Position numbers and translations under genes: made by a program. Positions 59,931-64,000 of a stretch of 64,000 nt of DNA are shown here, piece by piece (position 1 is the first letter of the stretch; each line of letters starts with the position of its first letter). This DNA comes from Castanea sativa (lineage: Eukaryota > Streptophyta > Magnoliopsida > Fagales > Fagaceae): NCBI RefSeq assembly GCF_040712315.1, contig NC_134019.1, positions 37,415,873-37,479,872 of the forward strand, written 5' to 3'. The notes beneath the pieces were generated by a model. The model was not told the origin of the DNA and made no database searches. It saw only the letters and a program-made list of their open reading frames with translations.

Positions 59931-60375
59931 TTAAATTTATTTTTCCTTATTTGTTCAGCTTTTAGCTTTTGCATATAACATTTTAAAATCTCATTCGTTC
60001 TCACTATTTCAATGTATAAATATAATTTAATACACTTTTAACAAAATGGTTCCGTTAATAGGTGTCCTTTAAGCATTTGTTGATGGATCATTTAAAAAAA
60101 AATTTAATTTTACTTTTATAAAAAATATAAAAACATTTTTATTTTTCTACAAAAGATTTTTAAAATACTATATATACCAATGTCCTTGTCCCAAAGGCAT
60201 AGTAGATTTTGAAAGGGGCAAGAAAAACCCTAAACCCTAAGGTCTATAGAAATGTCAGATTATTTTTGAATAAAGTCGAGATACCCTGACCTCAAAACTC
60301 ATAGCGACTTCAATGATGTTCCTCGCGTTTGTACTAATTTACAAGCTCGGGTCAATTTTGAAGAAAGATTTGTGT
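59930..60375 (+). pseudogene. Second copy of the promoter and first exon of the 44.2-kb gene
   Basis: This stretch is collinear with about 43930-44345. The ATG and the first five codons (MSDYF) are kept at 60254, but the sixth codon is TGA instead of TGG. The remaining first-exon text and the start of the donor region can still be followed to about 60370, then similarity stops at a GTGTGTGT run. The downstream exons are absent. Confidence 0.75.
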
Positions 60376-60425
60376 GTGTGTGTTTCATTAGGATAGAGAG
60401 AGCTTAGAGAAGAAGAGGACAAGAG

Positions 60426-60428
<3 letters not shown>

Positions 60429-60464
<36 letters not shown>
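60429..60464. repeat. (GA)n microsatellite
   Basis: An uninterrupted GA run of about 18 units just before the four-copy tandem repeat. Confidence 0.95.
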
Positions 60465-60467
<3 letters not shown>

Positions 60468-60480
60468 GGCGGCACTGTTG

Positions 60481-61114
60481 AATCTGGAGGAAGAAACAAC
60501 ATGTCAAATAGGTTTAGGTAATACAATATAAAATGAAGCAGTTTTGCATTTTTTTTTTTAAGTTCTGATACTAAAACAATGTAGTTTTGGTCTTTAAAAA
60601 AAAAACGAATTAGGGAATGACGTTGTTTCATCCTAGGTTAACTAAAGGAAGAAACAACATGTCAAATAGGTTTAGGTAATACAATATAAAATGAAGCAGT
60701 TTTGCATTTTTTTTTTTAAGTTCTGATACTAAAACAATGTAGTTTTGGTCTTTAAAAAAAAAAACGAATTAGGGAATGACGTTGTTTCATCCTAGGTTAA
60801 TCTGGAGGAAGAAACAACATGTCAAATAGGTTTAGGTAATACAATATAAAATGAAGCAGTTTTGCATTTTTTTTTTTAAGTTCTGATACTAAAACAATGT
60901 AGTTTTGGTCTTTAAAAAAAAAAAACGAATTAGGGAATGACGTTGTTTCATCAATCTGGAGGAAGAAACAACATGTCAAATAGGTTTAGGTAATACAATA
61001 TAAAATGAAGCAGTTTTGCATTTTTTTTTTAAAGTTCTGATACTAAAACAATGTAGTTTTGGTCTTTAAAAAAAAAAAACGAATTAGGGAATGACGTTGT
61101 TTCATCCTAGGTTA
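60481..61114. repeat. Four-copy tandem repeat of about 159 bp
   Basis: Copies are 60481-60639, 60640-60798, 60799-60952 and 60953-61114. Each contains AGGAAGAAACAACATGTCAA, TTTAGGTAATACAATATAAA, a T run, TGATACTAAAACAATGTAGT, an A run and GGGAATGACGTTGTTTCATC. Copies are almost identical apart from A/T run lengths, the first ten bases of copy 2 and loss of CCTAGGTT at the end of copy 3. No conserved frame runs through. Confidence 0.95.
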
Positions 61115-61119
61115 AATTT

Positions 61120-62545
61120 CTAGTTTTTCATTTATATCACTCTCCCTCTCTCTCGTCTTCTCTCTCTCCATAAGCCCACCGCCCACAGCCTCTCGCTCTC
61201 CCTCTCTTTTGCACAACCCCTCTAATTCCTTAGCCTTCGCCACTCACTACCACCGTCCTCTGTCGCTCGATGCCACCATTCTCCAAGTGTCTTTCTCTCC
61301 ACTCTTCTCTTTGTCCTAGCTATTCTCTAGAAGTTTGTAGAGAAGGTTTTGATGGTCAATACTTGGGACTACTATGCTTCTCCTTCTTTTACTAGGTATG
61401 TGAATTTATTTGATGCTCAGTAGCTAGGTTACTAACTATGCTTTGTCTCGCTATACTTTTTAAAAAGATTGTAAATTTCTTTGAGATATTTTTGTGTGGG
61501 TTTTAAAGAAATATAGTGAATACATTTGTTTTTTTTTTTTTTTAATGAATGTTTGCATTGTTTGATGATTCAATATGGGTTGTTTGATGTGGTTTGATTT
61601 TTTTTTTTTTATAATTGAATGCACGACACCAAACCAACATAGTGCACCACACCTTGTGCAGATCGGTTCCCACCCCTCCATAGGTAAGGTGCGATCAAGG
61701 ATAAGGGAAAACCACCACTGTAGGTGTGGTGCAAAAAAGCCCTCCGAAATCGGCCGCACCGCACCATGTATAGTCCTAAGATCCCTCTTCAAAGTTTCAA
61801 ACCCTTAATTATTACTTTCACATAATGAAATGGATAAGGTTAACTTGGATAAGTGCTAGTGCTTACTAGGATAATCTTAACGTGATTAGATTTAGAGGGC
61901 TACATTCCAATGCAATGACTGATAGGTGCGCTCCATCTACCAAGGATAAGTGTTACTCTAAAGTTGAAGATGAGAAAAAAAAGAAAAGGATTAGGCAAGA
62001 AGAGTCAATTGGAACTACAAAGAATTGGTCCTCCTAAATTGAACGTAATTTAACTTGCCAAAGCCTAAATTAAGCTTAAGTCGTGTGAGAGTCCAAAACT
62101 CCTTCCTTCCTATTTGGGTTTGGTGATATTCTTCCACGCCACCAAGGGATAGTAACATTGCTTTCCAACTAGCCTAGTTTTTTTTTTTTTGGATAGTTTC
62201 CACCACAAAATTGTATCCCTATTCAAGTATTCCTCTTTAGCAAAAATAGCCCACTTATTATGAGTACTCTTAAAACATCACTTAGAAGCTATTTTGAAGC
62301 TCACTTCTTATAACAAATCAAGGAAAAGCACTAGCCACTTTTGCGCTATACTTCAAAAAGAACTAGTCACAATTGAGACTTTTTGTAGTTGTTAATAAAG
62401 CCTAGATCTACCCAGTAAATACTCGATGTGAAACTCATCACATACCTGCACACTTCACATACTCAATCATATTGGGACATTATACTTCCACTCTTACGTT
62501 CCTCTATTCAATAAAACCTTTATATCTACTTTCTATGTTTTTGGT
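61120..62545. other. No gene recognised
   Basis: A CT-rich stretch at 61135-61330 resembles an untranslated leader but has no good frame after it. Around 61615-61770 a GC-richer patch with GTGCACCACACC / GGTGTGGTGC inverted phrases may be a repeat. The rest is ordinary intergenic sequence. Confidence 0.4.
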
Positions 62546-62551
62546 GGGTGT

Positions 62552-63078
62552 AGGGATCTGTTTGGTTGGATGAAACAAGAAGTATAGAAAATTGTGGATA
62601 GAAAAGTCGAGAAAAAACTAATTTTATGAGAGTTTGATTAGAGAAAAACGAAGGATGAAAAATTAGTAAGCTCTGGTGTTTTTTCCTTGACCCACCAAAA
62701 TCTTATTTCTCCAATTTGGAGAAAAAATAGAGGAAAGAAGAATAATTGCAAACAATAACATAACTATCCCTTTTCCTCTTACGTGCTAGGAGCCTATTAG
62801 ATTTTTATGTAATATATTCCTAAGGTTCTTCTTTTCATTTTTTTTTTTTTTGAGTTTAACTGTATGTGAATATATATATTTTTTAATTTTTACATTTTTC
62901 CTTGGCATAATTTTTCTTTTTCAATAAATTTAGGTGAGTTTTTTTTTTTTTTTTGTTGACATTTTGTCACTTTTTTGTTTTAATTAGGTATCATTTTTTA
63001 ATAAAAGCTTATAAGTAAACTTATACAAATTTTTTTTTTTTCTATCTTTTCACTTTTTCATTCCAACCAAACACAAAT
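62552..63078. mobile_element. MITE-like element with GTTTGGTTGGA ends
   Basis: The left end GGATCTGTTTGGTTGGATGA and the right end TTCATTCCAACCAAACACA are inverted partners. The interior is non-coding with several T runs. The ends resemble those of 30951-31379, so both may be from one superfamily. No clear target duplication. Confidence 0.55.
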
Positions 63079-63718
63079 TAAAAAACTAAAATCTTTTCTA
63101 TTATCCCACATTTTCATCTTTTCTTCATTTTCTATCCTCTCACTGCATAAAGTTTCTCCACATTGTACTGCATAAAGTTTCTTCTTTCCTGGTTAGCGTC
63201 ATATTTTGTTAGGTGTATATTTGTGGGCTTCCAACTTGTATTCCAGTATTTGGTAATTGGATTTGTCAGACATAAGCCCATAACACTTACAGTTGAGAAG
63301 CTCAGCAAAAATATATGAACTCAGAATGCAACCAACCGTTCTTAAATGTTAGGCCCAAATTACAAATTGTTCCATTTAGCTTTACCCAAAACTCAATTCA
63401 GTGCTGAAATTTCAAATTTTATTCAATCTTTAATCCTCCTGTTAATGTCTATTCAGTGCTTAAAAATCCCATCAATTGAATTAAAAGTATTTTTTGAAAA
63501 ATTAAAAAATAGAGGGGGCAATTTACTCAAGAGAAATGCATTAAAGACTGAAATTTCACAAAAGAAGAAGTAAATAACGATCATAGATACTTGGGCATCA
63601 TAAAAAATTAGACAAAAGGTATTATTTGCATAGATATTTTAAGCAAACACTTCGCACACAACATTCACAACTGAGATTAATTGATTATTCTCTACCCAAA
63701 AGCACATACACAATACCC

Positions 63719-63742
63719 ACACACACACACACACACACACAC
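63719..63742. repeat. (AC)12 microsatellite in the heat-shock gene 3'UTR
   Basis: Twelve AC units end 8 bases before the stop codon of the small heat-shock gene, so the transcript would carry a (GU)12 run at the very start of its 3'UTR. Confidence 0.9.
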
Positions 63743-63750
63743 AAACAAAA

Positions 63751-64000
63751 TCAACCAGAGATTTCAATGGCCTTGACATCAGGTTTCTTCACCTCAACTT
63801 TGGGAACAGTAACAGTGAGAACCCCATTCTCCATCGCAGCCTTAATCTGATCCATCTTCACATCCTCCGGCAACCTGAAACTCCTCACAAACTTGCCACT
63901 GCTCCGTTCGACACGATGCCACGTGTCATTCTTGTCTTCCTTCTCTATCTTCCTCTCTCCACTAATCCGAACCACTCTGTCATCTTCGACCTCTACTTTC
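63751..64000 (-). CDS. Class I small heat-shock protein (HSP20 family), C-terminal part, cut by window edge
   Basis: The last 83 codons of a cytosolic class I small heat-shock protein are present, ending at TGA (63753-63751). It is an ATP-independent chaperone that forms oligomers and binds unfolding proteins under heat. The visible part holds most of the alpha-crystallin domain: [39 protein letters not shown], the family hallmark [14 protein letters not shown], then [12 protein letters not shown], whose IEI is the C-terminal I-x-I anchor. The tail and the [19 protein letters not shown] stretch are typical of class I. The N-terminal arm, start and heat-shock elements lie outside the window. 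No defect is visible. Confidence 0.95.
   Translation of the reverse strand, partial: KVEVEDDRVVRISGERKIEKEDKNDTWHRVERSSGKFVRSFRLPEDVKMDQIKAAMENGVLTVTVPKVEVKKPDVKAIEISG

Noticed and set aside
60481..61114. Four-copy regular repeat resembling a CRISPR array
   Set aside because: Units are directly adjacent with no unique spacers, are far too long, and the genome is eukaryotic.
61575..61808. 77-codon plus-strand and 110-codon minus-strand frames
   Set aside because: The two overlap in opposite directions in a repeat-like patch, with no recognisable domain or intron structure.

Overview
The window looks like nuclear DNA of a woody eudicot. It is AT-rich, has many-exon genes with GT-AG introns, and is dominated by short non-autonomous transposons, SINEs and LTR remnants. 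Repeat style and gene sequences remind me of the oak/chestnut family (Fagaceae), but that is an impression, not a proof. Four functional genes can be read, all on the minus strand: a four-CBS SnRK1 gamma-like protein of the PV42 type (1563-4388, 7 coding exons), the large subunit of plastid ADP-glucose pyrophosphorylase (8998-13227, 14 coding exons), cytosolic ribosomal protein eS25 (35996-38730, 4 coding exons) and the C-terminal part of a class I small heat-shock protein entering from the right edge (63751-64000).

The main structural event is a tandem segmental duplication. Segment 12381-21475 (exons 1-2, part of exon 3, 5'UTR intron, promoter and about 7.6 kb upstream of the pyrophosphorylase gene) is repeated as 21476-33700. 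The left copy still belongs to the complete gene. The right copy is an orphan: promoter, exons 1-2 and most of exon 3, cut at the breakpoint and broken by a one-base deletion. Since duplication the copies have taken different insertions. The right copy gained a 250-bp TRIM, a 2.0-kb solo LTR, a tRNA-type SINE, a 2.6-kb Mutator-like foldback element and a roughly 430-bp MITE. The left copy holds a 137-bp MITE and a 2.2-kb repeat array that the right copy lacks.

The region 39-63 kb is accessory. It holds MITEs, SINEs with clear target-site duplications (one nested in a hAT-type element), a hAT remnant, a defensin-like exon lacking its eighth cysteine, an unrecognised decaying multi-exon gene (44.2-45.4 kb) whose promoter and first exon recur at 59.9-60.4 kb, and unprocessed pseudogene pieces of an mTERF protein (53.6-54.2 kb) and of cytosolic phenylalanyl-tRNA synthetase alpha (55.0-56.7 kb, with an antisense LINE fragment in an intron). 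A fresh-looking four-copy tandem repeat lies at 60.48-61.11 kb.

The working genes are unrelated housekeeping or metabolic genes; only the sugar-signalling (PV42) and starch-synthesis (pyrophosphorylase) neighbours share a theme, and I see no evidence that they are co-regulated. Exon coordinates were derived by hand from reading frames and GT-AG sites; untranslated ends are approximate. I saw no tRNA gene, rRNA gene or CRISPR array.
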